Shown: positions 47,992-57,408 of the stretch, in pieces
Position numbering within the stretch: position 1 is the first letter of the stretch
Layout of the letters: every line of letters starts with the position of its first letter
DNA from: Bacillus sp. BHET2
Lineage (GTDB): Bacteria; Bacillota; Bacilli; Bacillales; Bacillaceae_B
Assembly (NCBI RefSeq): GCF_005938125.1
Contig: NZ_VCQN01000001.1
Span: forward strand, 1,364,001-1,428,000
Length of the DNA: 64,000 nt
Direction of reading: 5' to 3'
The notes under the pieces: model-generated
Seen by the model: only the letters and a program-made list of their open reading frames with translations
What the model was told of the DNA's origin: nothing
Database searches by the model: none
Made by a program: the position numbers and the translations under genes

Positions 47992-48543
47992 TTAAGATTT
48001 CTTGTTTTGATCAAGAAGTTTTGCTAAATCAGCGAGACGAGGATCCACTTTCTTCTCTTCCTCTTGTTCGACTTGATAAGCTTGCTCTTCAGTCAGAACT
48101 TCCCAGTTCTTACCAGAAGGCATCTCATCTTGTTCTCTCGCTTCATCACTGATTACTTGCATCGGAATCTCAAGTAATAGTAATTCTCTTATAGCAGGTT
48201 TCAAATCAATAACATCACCTTGGATACGATGTATTTCCTCTTCTTCGTACTGATCATAATCAGCTTCATTTAGAAGATACGTTTCAATCGTATTGATGTC
48301 AACAGGTAAATCAACATCCACAAGGGTTCTTGAGCAAGGTAACACTAACTTTCCTTCTATATGAAGATGGAAAGTGACACGGTTGGAACCGATATCTGCC
48401 TTTCCAGACACTCGAATAGGCGAGACTTCTATAATTTGGGGATCGATTTCTTTCAGTTCGTCCAAATTAATTGATTCGTCTATGGAAAGTCCCTTGTCTC
48501 TAAATTTTTGTAATTGTATTATTGACCATTTCAATGTAATCAC
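47992..48543 (-). CDS. ylbN: YceD-family (DUF177) protein YlbN
   Basis: A 183-residue protein of the DUF177/YceD family, which precedes rpmF in most bacteria and has been linked to 23S rRNA accumulation. Visible are the conserved core VSGKADIGSNRVTFHLHIEGKLVLPCSRTL and the acidic C-terminal half. The YlbN-RpmF pair is the usual arrangement. Confidence 0.92.
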   Translation of the reverse strand: MITLKWSIIQLQKFRDKGLSIDESINLDELKEIDPQIIEVSPIRVSGKADIGSNRVTFHLHIEGKLVLPCSRTLVDVDLPVDINTIETYLLNEADYDQYEEEEIHRIQGDVIDLKPAIRELLLLEIPMQVISDEAREQDEMPSGKNWEVLTEEQAYQVEQEEEKKVDPRLADLAKLLDQNKKS

Positions 48544-48774
48544 CTCAAGGCAACAAAGGTAATTATAGCTTTCATAATACCGTTTGTCAATATTTTTTCT
48601 TTACACTCATTACAACCATAGTGATGTAATTATAACGTTTAAATACAACGTCTTTCAAATATTTTATTTCTTTCGTGATGATTCTTTCAAAAAAGGGGAG
48701 AAACTATATCATTTCCTTATATAATGAACAGTATAAGCACATAGTGAGAATATAGAAAGGATGAGTGGAATTTC

Positions 48775-49986
48775 ATGAAAGCCACAGGTGTAGTAGTAGA
48801 ATATAATCCCTTTCATAATGGGCATTTACATCATTTAAGGAAAACCAGGGAAACGACAGGCGCGGATATCGTAGTCGCTGTGATGAGCGGTCACTTCCTG
48901 CAACGGGGTGAACCGGCCCTTATCTCCAAATGGTCCCGTACAAAAATGGCAATAGAAGCTGGTGTTGACGTTGTCATTGAGCTTCCATATAGCTTCGCCA
49001 CTCAGCATGCCGAAATCTTTTCGAAAGGAGCTATTTCACTACTAAATAGCATTGGCTGTGAGAGCTTTTGCTTCGGAAGTGAAGACGGGGACATTGATGC
49101 CTTTGAGGAAACGATACGGTTTATTCAGGGAAATCGAGCTCAATATAATTTTCACATTAGAGAATGTATGCAGGAAGGGATGAGTTATCCTTCCGCACTT
49201 GCCAAAGCATTCAAAATGTTAGGGGAAAAGGAATCAATTCTTGATTTAAGCAAGCCGAATAATATCTTGGGATTTCATTACATGGAAGCAAGAAATCAAC
49301 TTTCATCTTCATTAAAGGCCTATACCATTACAAGAGAATCTGCAGGATACCATGATCAACACTTTTCTTCCCCTTCCATCGCAAGTGCTACCAGCATACG
49401 AAAAAGTATATTCGATCCAGACAGCAAAGATGAAATCGGGTCTTATCTACCCGATACGTCTGTAGACGAGCTACAAAAATATCAAATTGAGTACGGAGGT
49501 TATCATCGTTGGGAAAATTATTGGTCTCTCTTACAATACAAACTCTTATCTTCTACTAAAGAGGAACTGAAGGGAATATATGAAATAGAAGAAGGCATCG
49601 AAAACAGGATGATCGAATGTGCGATAGCGTCTTCGTCCTTTGAAGAATTCATGACGAATTTGAAGACAAAGCGTTATACTTGGACCCGACTCCAACGGAT
49701 GCTCCTTCATATATTAACCAATACCCACAAAGAAACCATGCGGGAAAGGCATCATTCTCCTAGCTACATCCGACTGCTTGGCATGAACCAAAAGGGGAGA
49801 GGATTTATTCATCATCAGAAAAAAAAGCTATCTCTGCCTTTGATCAGCAAGCTCTCTAGTGCCAACCCACGGGACATTGAGTTAGACATCAAGGCTGCTG
49901 AAATTTATGCAATGGGATTAGAAAATGTAACTGCCCGTAAAAAACTGCTTCATCAAGAGTGGTCTCAACCACCTCTTATGATTTAG
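48775..49986 (+). CDS. ylbM: tRNA-Met cytidine acetate ligase (TmcAL/YlbM)
   Basis: Makes N4-acetylcytidine at the wobble base of elongator tRNA-Met from acetate and ATP. The 403 residues have the nucleotidyltransferase motif GVVVEYNPFHNGHLHHL at residues 4-20, plus the family blocks VVAVMSGHFLQRGEPAL and SKWSRTKMAIEAGVDVVIELPY. Divergent from ylbN, with a 231 bp shared promoter region. Confidence 0.95.
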   Translation: MKATGVVVEYNPFHNGHLHHLRKTRETTGADIVVAVMSGHFLQRGEPALISKWSRTKMAIEAGVDVVIELPYSFATQHAEIFSKGAISLLNSIGCESFCFGSEDGDIDAFEETIRFIQGNRAQYNFHIRECMQEGMSYPSALAKAFKMLGEKESILDLSKPNNILGFHYMEARNQLSSSLKAYTITRESAGYHDQHFSSPSIASATSIRKSIFDPDSKDEIGSYLPDTSVDELQKYQIEYGGYHRWENYWSLLQYKLLSSTKEELKGIYEIEEGIENRMIECAIASSSFEEFMTNLKTKRYTWTRLQRMLLHILTNTHKETMRERHHSPSYIRLLGMNQKGRGFIHHQKKKLSLPLISKLSSANPRDIELDIKAAEIYAMGLENVTARKKLLHQEWSQPPLMI

Positions 49987-49996
49987 GCATAAAAAT

Positions 49997-50034
49997 AACA
50001 AAGAGACTGCCCTGATTGAAGGCAGTCTCTTTGT
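49997..50034. terminator. bidirectional terminator between ylbM and ylbL
   Basis: Arms AACAAAGAGACTGCC / GGCAGTCTCTTTGTT between convergent genes. Confidence 0.9.
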
Positions 50035-51078
50035 TTATTCCTCTATTGAATTCAGGAAAGTCAATGCTTCATCAAACGTTTTGACAGGTATCACTTTCAT
50101 ATCCGTACCAATGTCTTCTGCTGTTCTTTTTGCTGCGATATAATTTGACTCAAGATCAGGGTATTTATCTTTCATTTCCTTCGTAATCGTTTCATGTGGA
50201 GCAAGAAAATACTCTGCACCTGCTTTGTCTGCTGCAATGATTTTCTGTTCAATGCCTCCGATGCGCCCCACTTCCCCATCCTCAGAAATTGTACCGGTCC
50301 CTGCAATCCGATGTCCTTTCGCAAGGTCGTCTTTTGTTAATTGATCGTAGATTTCAAGACTGAACATTAAACCGGCAGATGGTCCACCAATTTCGTCGGT
50401 ATCAAGGTCTACCGGGGGATCTGTCTTGATCTCTTTATCATCGCTTAGTGTGATTCCGAGACCAATTTTATCTTTCATATCCGGAAATGATTGCAGGGGA
50501 ATCGTTTCATCCATTTTTTTATTATCTCTGACAAAAGTGATTTCTACCTTATCCCCTTGCTTTTTCCCACTGACATAGTTAATAAATTCTTCTGATGACT
50601 GAAATATTTGACCATCGATGGCAGTGATGCGATCACCAGGTTTAAGTATCTTTTCAGCAGGCATAGAAGGATATATGTTCAAGACGTAAATTCCATTATA
50701 CTTGTATTCATAGGGTTTTCCTGCTTTTTTATAAGCGACTTCAATGGCATGACTTTGAGAATTGGCCATGAGCTGCAGCTGGCGAAGATTGTACTCTTCA
50801 TCACTTTCGTGGGGACTTCTGATATCCTCTACTGGAAAGATATATTCATATTTCCTTATGCTCGCCATAAGATAAGCATAAATATTCGCCCTTCCCATTC
50901 TGACGGTTGTAAGCATCAATTCACCTTCATCATCATACCCATTTTCCACATGGACGATTGGATCCAGTTCATGTGCACTTCCAGGTTTCGTTACATAAAA
51001 GGGTAGATAATAAAAAGAAGTGGCCACCATAATAATCGTCATGATGACTAGGGTTCTTATAAGTGTTTTCGTTTTCAT
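50035..51078 (-). CDS. ylbL: PDZ-containing Lon-like membrane protease YlbL
   Basis: Membrane-anchored serine protease with a Ser-Lys dyad. The 347 residues have one N-terminal membrane helix (about 8-28), a PDZ domain (about 120-195, YVLNIYPSMPAEKILKPGDRITAIDG) and a Lon C-terminal domain with Ser234 (GGPSAGLM) and Lys279 (GGIEQKIIAADKAGA). SepM-type relatives process extracytoplasmic peptides or proteins; B. subtilis YlbL has been linked to degradation of the SOS division inhibitor YneA. It starts 4 bp after ylbK. Confidence 0.94.
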   Translation of the reverse strand: MKTKTLIRTLVIMTIIMVATSFYYLPFYVTKPGSAHELDPIVHVENGYDDEGELMLTTVRMGRANIYAYLMASIRKYEYIFPVEDIRSPHESDEEYNLRQLQLMANSQSHAIEVAYKKAGKPYEYKYNGIYVLNIYPSMPAEKILKPGDRITAIDGQIFQSSEEFINYVSGKKQGDKVEITFVRDNKKMDETIPLQSFPDMKDKIGLGITLSDDKEIKTDPPVDLDTDEIGGPSAGLMFSLEIYDQLTKDDLAKGHRIAGTGTISEDGEVGRIGGIEQKIIAADKAGAEYFLAPHETITKEMKDKYPDLESNYIAAKRTAEDIGTDMKVIPVKTFDEALTFLNSIEE

Positions 51079-51082
51079 ACGT

Positions 51083-51862
51083 TTACTCCTTCCAATTGTC
51101 TAATGCTTTTTGAATTGAAGGAATAACCTTCTTCGCCTCTTCTTCACCCATATCGATAATTTCTTCAATATTCTTGAAAGCCCTGGTACTGTACATTTCT
51201 ACATGGGGTCTAATCATGAAATCAGAAGCAAATTCCCGGTGAGCGACAATTTCGAGCTGTAGGATATCGATGCTTTGCATGATCACGTCATAAATGTTTG
51301 TGATTTCTGCATTTCGCTTCACGTGGGATACATCGACCCCTATCACAATATCCGCACCCATCTCTTTCACAACGGAAACCGGGACACGATCAATTACTCC
51401 CCCATCAACCAAAAGACGGCCGTTTATTCGTTCTGGCACAAAAATCCCTGGTATTGCAATACTTGCCCTAACAGCACTTGAAATAGGACCAGTGGTAAAG
51501 ATGACTTTTTCCCCGTTTGTAATGTCTGTTGCCACAACACTTATTGGAATATTTAACTCTTCAATATTTTTATTATGTGTAAATAGTTGAATGAATTCTT
51601 TAATTCTTTTGCCTGCGATAAAGCCCATTTTAGGCACGGTAAAGTCTAAGTAATACTTCCTTCTGAAAGTGGTGGAAAGCTTATATAGGTCCTCCATCTT
51701 ATGACCCACTCCATATAAGCAGCCGACCAACGCCCCCATGCTGCTTCCTGCAATCATGTCAATCGGAATATTTGCATCATCAAATGCCTTTAATACACCT
51801 AAGTGAGCAAATCCTCTTGCGCCGCCCGAGCCGAGGGCTAATCCGATTTTTGGTCTGTCCAT
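51083..51862 (-). CDS. ylbK: patatin-like phospholipase family protein YlbK
   Basis: A 259-residue patatin-fold hydrolase. The glycine-rich oxyanion loop is GSGGARGFAHLG (11-22), the nucleophile is Ser41 (GSSMG) and the Asp of the dyad is Asp153 (DGG). No signal peptide. Probably a lipid acyl hydrolase; substrate not established. Co-transcribed with ylbL. Confidence 0.93.
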   Translation of the reverse strand: MDRPKIGLALGSGGARGFAHLGVLKAFDDANIPIDMIAGSSMGALVGCLYGVGHKMEDLYKLSTTFRRKYYLDFTVPKMGFIAGKRIKEFIQLFTHNKNIEELNIPISVVATDITNGEKVIFTTGPISSAVRASIAIPGIFVPERINGRLLVDGGVIDRVPVSVVKEMGADIVIGVDVSHVKRNAEITNIYDVIMQSIDILQLEIVAHREFASDFMIRPHVEMYSTRAFKNIEEIIDMGEEEAKKVIPSIQKALDNWKE

Positions 51863-52038
51863 GCCCTTCCCCCTTTTCCCGAGTTATCGGTTTATTCATC
51901 ATATGGTCTATTTCCATTATGTATGAGTATATTGAATAATATGAGGACAAGTTGAATTAATCTCATTTTATCATTCTTTTCCTTTTTCACAAGGAAATGA
52001 GATAGAGGATACCTTATTCATAAGAGGGGGACGTCCGG

Positions 52039-53268
52039 TTGTTTAAATCAAAGCTCAAAACCTTGGCATTATCCATCGGCATCACCGTATTTGCTTCATC
52101 CCTCATCCTGATGCCAGGGGAATCTCTTGAAGCATCCATCAGGGGATTGGATATGTGGTGGGAGATTGTATTTCCATCTTTATTACCTTTTTTTATTGTT
52201 TCTGAGATGTTGATCGGATTTGGCGTAGTCCGGTTTATAGGTGTAATGCTTGAACCATTAATGAGACCCTTATTTAGAGTTCCAGGTGTCGGAGGATTTG
52301 TGTGGGCAATGGGGATGGCCTCTGGATTTCCCTCTGGTGCAAAATTGACGGCTCGTCTTCGTCAGGAAGAACAAATCACGAAACTTGAAGCAGAACGTCT
52401 CGTTTCCTTCACCAATTCCTCCAATCCCCTCTTTATATTCGGGGCTGTTTCCGTCGGTTTTTTTCAAAACGCCACGCTCGGCATTGTATTAGCTGCCGCT
52501 CACTATATTGGAAACTTCTTTGTGGGAATCACCATGAGGTTCTATGGCGGAAAAGAGAACACTGACATAAGAGAAAGTGCATCAAAGAAAAACAGGTTCA
52601 TCCTCATGGAAGCCTTTACAGCTCTTCATCAAACAAGACAAGAGGACAAGCGTCCCATCGGGAAGTTAGTAGGGGATGCCGTTACCTCATCTATTCAAAC
52701 TTTATTAATGATTGGAGGCTTCATCATCTTATTTTCCGTCATTAATAAAATGCTTTATCACTTGCATATCACGACCTTTATTGCTGAAGGCTTATCTTCT
52801 CTATTTATACTGCTCCAATTGCCTGAACAGTTGAGCATTCCGTTAATTTCAGGCTTGTTTGAGATTACATTAGGGTCAAAACTCACAAGTGGGGTGTCAG
52901 AAGCGAGCCTTCTCCATCAAGCGATTATTACTAGTTTTATTTTGGGTTTCAGCGGGTTCAGCGTTCAGGCACAAGTAGCGAGTATTCTGGCCGAAACAGA
53001 TATTCGGTTTAAACCTTTTTTCTATGCACGTTTTATTCATGGACTTGCAGCCGCAGTCATAACCTTACTCATTTGGAAGCCGGTATATGAACGATTCTCC
53101 GATGAACAACTCTCCAATGCCATTCCAGTGTTCGCAAGGGGCAATGACGCATTCTGGGGCGAGATGCTTTATTGGTTCAAAACATGCGGTCCGGTTATTA
53201 CCATTCTCAGCCTGATAGTGTATATGATCCTGTACAGAAACAGGTCTATGAATGAAAAACAGGGATGA
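52039..53268 (+). CDS. ylbJ: sporulation integral membrane protein YlbJ
   Basis: A 409-residue multi-pass membrane protein of the nucleoside-recognition (Gate) domain family, required for sporulation in B. subtilis under sigma-E. About ten hydrophobic segments. Visible blocks are MWWEIVFPSLLPFFIVSEML, GFPSGAKLTARL, FTNSSNPLFIFGAVSVGF and GLFEITLGSKL. The start is TTG at 52039 after GAGGGGG. Divergent from ylbK; I did not find a clear sigma-E promoter. Confidence 0.93.
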   Translation: MFKSKLKTLALSIGITVFASSLILMPGESLEASIRGLDMWWEIVFPSLLPFFIVSEMLIGFGVVRFIGVMLEPLMRPLFRVPGVGGFVWAMGMASGFPSGAKLTARLRQEEQITKLEAERLVSFTNSSNPLFIFGAVSVGFFQNATLGIVLAAAHYIGNFFVGITMRFYGGKENTDIRESASKKNRFILMEAFTALHQTRQEDKRPIGKLVGDAVTSSIQTLLMIGGFIILFSVINKMLYHLHITTFIAEGLSSLFILLQLPEQLSIPLISGLFEITLGSKLTSGVSEASLLHQAIITSFILGFSGFSVQAQVASILAETDIRFKPFFYARFIHGLAAAVITLLIWKPVYERFSDEQLSNAIPVFARGNDAFWGEMLYWFKTCGPVITILSLIVYMILYRNRSMNEKQG

Positions 53269-53323
53269 TATCCTATGCCTTCTTCACAATTTGAGAAAGG
53301 TAGATGGAATCATCCCCGTATTA

Positions 53324-53851
<528 letters not shown>

Positions 53852-54409
53852 TCAATCATTCACTCTGGAAAAAATCGATATCCTGATGATTCCATAGGTC
53901 TCTTCCCTGATTTTCTTCAAATTCCCTGACTTATCCGCCAATGTAATTTCCGATCCATGTTCACACATAACGAAACCGCTTTCATTTAGAAGATTGTGTT
54001 CGTCGATGAATTCCAGGAGTTGTTGAAGCTTTTGCTGTTTATAAGGGGGATCCAAGAAGATGTAGTCAAAGACTACCTCTCTTTTCACTATCGCCTTTAA
54101 CGCTCTCGTCGCTTCATTTCGATACACTTCACTTTGATCCGAAAAATGGCAGTCTTCAAGATTGGACTTGATGGTTTGAAATGCCTTTGCGTCTCGGTCC
54201 ACGAAGATGACCGAATCCAGTCCGCGGCTAAGGGCTTCAATTCCCAGACCACCACTTCCTGCAAACAAATCCAAACCAGTCCCGCCTTCAAAATAGGGTC
54301 CTAGCATATTAAAAATAGATTCTTTCACTTTATCTGTTGTGGGTCTCGTGCCGCTTCCAGGAACAGCCTTGAGCGGCCTACCCTTTAATGTACCTGATAT
54401 TACTCTCAT
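53852..54409 (-). CDS. rsmD: 16S rRNA (guanine966-N2)-methyltransferase RsmD
   Basis: SAM-dependent methyltransferase for G966 in 16S rRNA. 185 residues from the ATG at 54409 (MRVISGTLKGRPL); the ATG two codons earlier abuts the GGTGG site. Motifs are VPGSGTRPTTDKVKES, the SAM loop LDLFAGSGGLGIEALSRG and the catalytic DPPY (YIFLDPPYKQQ). Upstream of coaD (ylbH). Confidence 0.97.
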   Translation of the reverse strand: MRVISGTLKGRPLKAVPGSGTRPTTDKVKESIFNMLGPYFEGGTGLDLFAGSGGLGIEALSRGLDSVIFVDRDAKAFQTIKSNLEDCHFSDQSEVYRNEATRALKAIVKREVVFDYIFLDPPYKQQKLQQLLEFIDEHNLLNESGFVMCEHGSEITLADKSGNLKKIREETYGIIRISIFSRVND

Positions 54410-54495
54410 AATCATCCACCATATATGTATTTTTTCTTCACTATCCTATCATATCTTGACACATATCGCCACAATCTAAAATTGATCAAAAAAAT

Positions 54496-54524
54496 GTATA
54501 AAAACATTTTGGTAGGTGATAATA
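54496..54524 (+). promoter_or_regulatory. overlapping sigma-F/sigma-G-type promoter
   Basis: GTATA (54496-54500), 14 nt, then GGTGATAAT (54515-54523), which fits sigma-F. The same DNA read as GTATA, 17 nt, GATAATA (54518-54524) fits sigma-G. The GYWTA/GG spacing equals that of the sigG promoter in this window. Confidence 0.6.
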
Positions 54525-54529
54525 AAACT

Positions 54530-54675
54530 AACAGCATCCTAACTGATGTTGTTGCCAACCGCGGAGAAGACTTACGATTCCCCATAAGTTCTTCCTCCGG
54601 TTTCTCCTCTCCCTTTGCCTTCTTTCCAGAGATGGATATAGAAGGACCCTGCAGAAAGTTCTGCAGGGCTTTTTA
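54530..54675 (+). ncRNA. csfG: CsfG-like sporulation small RNA
   Basis: About 145 nt on the plus strand beside ylbH, the place where B. subtilis carries the sporulation RNA CsfG (between ylbG and ylbH). Predicted structure: a 5' hairpin AACAGCATC / GATGTTGTT; a second imperfect stem CCGCGGAGAAGACTTA / TAAGTTCTTCCTCCGG; a pyrimidine-rich tract (TTTCTCCTCTCCC, TTGCCTTCTTT); then a terminator CCCTGCAGAA / TTCTGCAGGG with TTTTTA at 54648-54674. The open frame across it has no ribosome site and passes through the terminator, so it is not a gene. Confidence 0.7.
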
Positions 54676-56088
54676 TGTTTCATTTAAAACCTGGATGGAG
54701 TCAGTCTTTCTCCTCACCTTTACCTTAAACAATTTCTCAAACCAGTGGACATCCATATAAACGGAATCACCTATCGTCTGGACAGGCTTTATGAGTAGCC
54801 CATAATTTTCTTCATTATAGATAAAATAATCTTCATTCACATAGAACCTAAATGTATTTCCATTCTTAGATGCAAAAAATACTCCAGGCTGAAGTTCTTT
54901 GATTTCTATTCCCAATCCCTTCACTGCTTCAGGAAATTGAATGAATTCCTTCTGTTTATAAGAGATATAAGTGAATTCAACTGATTCCTTATTGAAGACG
55001 ATGGGCTTATTCGTGATCAGGACAAGAGGGATATTCTCTTTCCCTTTATCATTTTCAGTAAAAAAAGAAGTTTGAAACCCTGTCACAGATTCTACTATAG
55101 CATCAAGTTTCATGGCACCTACTGATTGAATCCTCTCATTGTCAATCCTTTGTCTAAACTTATCGAGTTGAGGTGGACTCAATCCTTCGACTATCTCCTT
55201 ATACGACCATGATGACTTTGAAGTATAAGGAGGAGCTTTGAGGAGGATTGCCGCAATAAATTCCTTCATCCAGTCATCTTCGTCCTTTGAGGAATAAGAT
55301 TGATACAGCAAACTTCTCATTAAATCACCCCGAGTCTCTCCTGTGATTTCATTCAACACAATCAAGTGAGGGGAGTGATGTGGTTTGATTTTATTTGATA
55401 TGATTACCGTCAGGAAGCCTTTGAAAGTCCCCAAACCTTCTAACTGCTCCTGAATACCATCTAAACCCGCACCATCAGAGTATACTCTTCCAGTGGACGT
55501 TTCCTTTTCATTCCATTCATCGATTGTCCACACTAAATCAGATGGTTCCCCTTTACCATCAAAGAAATAATAATCAATATAATCAAGCTTTTTATGACTC
55601 GACGATTGATAACCCGCTATCCATTTACCATTCCTGAAGCTCTTTTCCGTTAATTGAATATCTGTTTGGACTGTAGCAACGGATGAAAGAACTGGATACC
55701 AATCCTTTACTAACATGACATCAGATTTAGGTGGCTGCTTTAAGGAATACGTGATAATGATTTCCTTACTATCATTATTCACATTAATCAAAAGGAATTT
55801 CCCGTTCTCTTTCGATAGACAATCTACTCCTTTATTATTACTGCAAGCATAACCCTCAGCACCTTCCGGCCATTCAATTGTCATCCGCTCAGGTACCGTT
55901 GATAAGAAACGGACGGTTTGAGTGATCAGGAACCGATCAGCCTTATGTGTAACGGAATAAGACTGATTCACCTCAACGGTACCAGACTCTTCAGCACTTT
56001 CTGTAGAAAAACCCATCCATTGGAAGATGAGGATGCTCGAACTAATAAGGACCATACTAAAAATGAAAGTGAATAGAAAACGTTTCAT
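54673..56088 (-). CDS. exported protein with C-terminal stalk-like domain, function unknown
   Basis: A 471-residue protein I do not recognise by name. An N-terminal signal peptide or anchor (about 4-24) is followed by a long extracytoplasmic region with beta-rich character. The last about 60 residues (FYVNEDYFIYNEENYGLLIKP ... MDVHWFEKLFKVKVRRKTDSIQVL) resemble the copper-amine-oxidase N-terminal (stalk) repeats common in Bacillus surface proteins. Two cysteines (YACSNNKGVDCL) could form a disulphide outside the cell. Inserted between ylbG and ylbH relative to B. subtilis. Confidence 0.8.
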   Translation of the reverse strand: MKRFLFTFIFSMVLISSSILIFQWMGFSTESAEESGTVEVNQSYSVTHKADRFLITQTVRFLSTVPERMTIEWPEGAEGYACSNNKGVDCLSKENGKFLLINVNNDSKEIIITYSLKQPPKSDVMLVKDWYPVLSSVATVQTDIQLTEKSFRNGKWIAGYQSSSHKKLDYIDYYFFDGKGEPSDLVWTIDEWNEKETSTGRVYSDGAGLDGIQEQLEGLGTFKGFLTVIISNKIKPHHSPHLIVLNEITGETRGDLMRSLLYQSYSSKDEDDWMKEFIAAILLKAPPYTSKSSWSYKEIVEGLSPPQLDKFRQRIDNERIQSVGAMKLDAIVESVTGFQTSFFTENDKGKENIPLVLITNKPIVFNKESVEFTYISYKQKEFIQFPEAVKGLGIEIKELQPGVFFASKNGNTFRFYVNEDYFIYNEENYGLLIKPVQTIGDSVYMDVHWFEKLFKVKVRRKTDSIQVLNET

Positions 56089-56175
56089 ACCTTACCCCTT
56101 AACTCCTTTTATTACTTATACGATAGCAGATTATTAAACCTGATGGTGAACTTTTTTGGGGGAAATGCGAGGTTT

Positions 56176-56490
56176 TCATCCCATATCCATATTCTTGCTT
56201 TCAATGAATGCTGTGTCATTATCTAAATGGTCTGTAAGTATTTGAATCCATTCTCCTTCATCCACAACTCCATGAACGAGTAGAGCGTGTTGAAGATCAA
56301 TCAGAGTGAAAGCTTCCCATTCTTTTTCCTGTGCAAGTGAAATCATTCCATGGGCGGCTAAAGCGGAAAGGGTTGCCGTGACAATAAATGAATCACTATC
56401 TTTAGTCTGAATATCTTTTCCCTCACTTCTTCCTCCTATCATATACATGACCGATAATCCTAGGACGATACAAAGGAATACCCATATCAT
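56176..56490 (-). CDS. small membrane-anchored protein, function unknown
   Basis: A 104-residue protein with one N-terminal membrane helix (about 2-19, IWVFLCIVLGLSVMYMIG). The soluble part is likely helical (ATLSALAAHGMISLAQEKEWEAFTLIDLQHALLVHG) with an acidic end. No cysteine cluster or known motif. It lies upstream of the 471-residue exported protein on the same strand; co-transcription is possible (87 bp apart). Confidence 0.65.
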   Translation of the reverse strand: MIWVFLCIVLGLSVMYMIGGRSEGKDIQTKDSDSFIVTATLSALAAHGMISLAQEKEWEAFTLIDLQHALLVHGVVDEGEWIQILTDHLDNDTAFIESKNMDMG

Positions 56491-56590
56491 TTAGATCACT
56501 CCCATACCTTATTGTAGAATCTTTACTTATGACTATATGTTTGAAATAATAAGGAATTGATTAACTCAGTGAGAAAAGGGGATTAGAAGA

Positions 56591-56980
56591 ATGATTCAAC
56601 GTTTTATTGAATTAGGAGAAGGATATTCAGATATTTATGAGCTTATGGAGCTTGCAGAATCGAATAAAGGACGCTTACAGCACATGATGGCGTTCCATAC
56701 CGTTGTAAAGAATCGTGCTGTAACCTCTTTAGCTCTTGTCATGAACCCGACAGAACAAGGGAAGTTCCAAGCCATCTATGTGTCCAGAGAAGGAATTCCG
56801 AATCCGAATATCACACCAAACCAGCGCTATTCGCTTTTTGAAGAGACTGCGAAAAAGGTGGACAAGGTCATTATCCAAATGGATGTAAAACCTTCCTCAC
56901 TTTTTCCTGAAACGGTACTTTACTATCAACACTTGATTGCCATCCTGCGATTAAATCATTACATACTTCCTCTTCAATGA
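56591..56980 (+). CDS. conserved small protein of unknown function
   Basis: A 129-residue soluble alpha/beta-type protein (MIQRFIELGEGYSDIYELMELAESN). The ATG follows AAAAGGGG at reasonable spacing. It resembles a small Bacillus family found near ylbG that I remember as DUF7147 or as mis-annotated methylthioribose kinase; it is far too short for a kinase and shows no ATP motif. I give no function. Confidence 0.7.
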   Translation: MIQRFIELGEGYSDIYELMELAESNKGRLQHMMAFHTVVKNRAVTSLALVMNPTEQGKFQAIYVSREGIPNPNITPNQRYSLFEETAKKVDKVIIQMDVKPSSLFPETVLYYQHLIAILRLNHYILPLQ

Positions 56981-57041
56981 TTGTTTAGGTCCACAGAGTA
57001 GCTTTTAGCAAAAGAAAACATTTTGTGGGCCTATAAAAAAA

Positions 57042-57067
57042 GCTGCCAAGACAACATTCTTTGGCAG
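57042..57067 (-). terminator. terminator after ylbG
   Basis: Minus-strand stem GCTGCCAA / TTGGCAGC followed by a TTTTTTT run. Confidence 0.85.
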
Positions 57068-57073
57068 CAATCA

Positions 57074-57349
57074 CTAAAATCCCATTTTGTAATCATATTC
57101 CTTCGCTTTATCTGGTCGGGAATTTTCAAAAACTGACTTGATAAATGGTTTAAAAGAAGGATCTACTTTTTTTACATATGAGTAAGTAGATATTCGTTCC
57201 ATCACCGAATCAATTTCATCCTGATTACAATAAAGCACAACATATTTCATTTTCTTCGATACATAGTGAACATTCCCAAATCGTCTAAGGGACTTGGCAT
57301 GTTTCAAGCTATGTAACCAAACAACTAAACCTTGTCTTTGCGTTAACAT
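57074..57349 (-). CDS. ylbG: DUF2129-family protein YlbG
   Basis: A 91-residue protein of the YlbG family ([41 protein letters not shown]). Compact alpha/beta, cytoplasmic, function unknown. B. subtilis YlbG is about 90 residues. It is separated from ylbF here by a repeat element and a small Cys-rich gene, and from ylbH by three further genes. Confidence 0.93.
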   Translation of the reverse strand: MLTQRQGLVVWLHSLKHAKSLRRFGNVHYVSKKMKYVVLYCNQDEIDSVMERISTYSYVKKVDPSFKPFIKSVFENSRPDKAKEYDYKMGF

Positions 57350-57408
57350 ATAGTTTCCCCTCTAGGAATCACTTTTTTATAAGTCTAGCATAAAAATATG
57401 GGAATTAG

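Noticed and set aside
54425-54760. Plus-strand open frame of 111 codons near ylbH
   Set aside because: It lacks a ribosome site, passes through a GC-rich terminator hairpin and overlaps the end of the 471-residue minus-strand gene. The conserved-looking signals there fit a small RNA instead.
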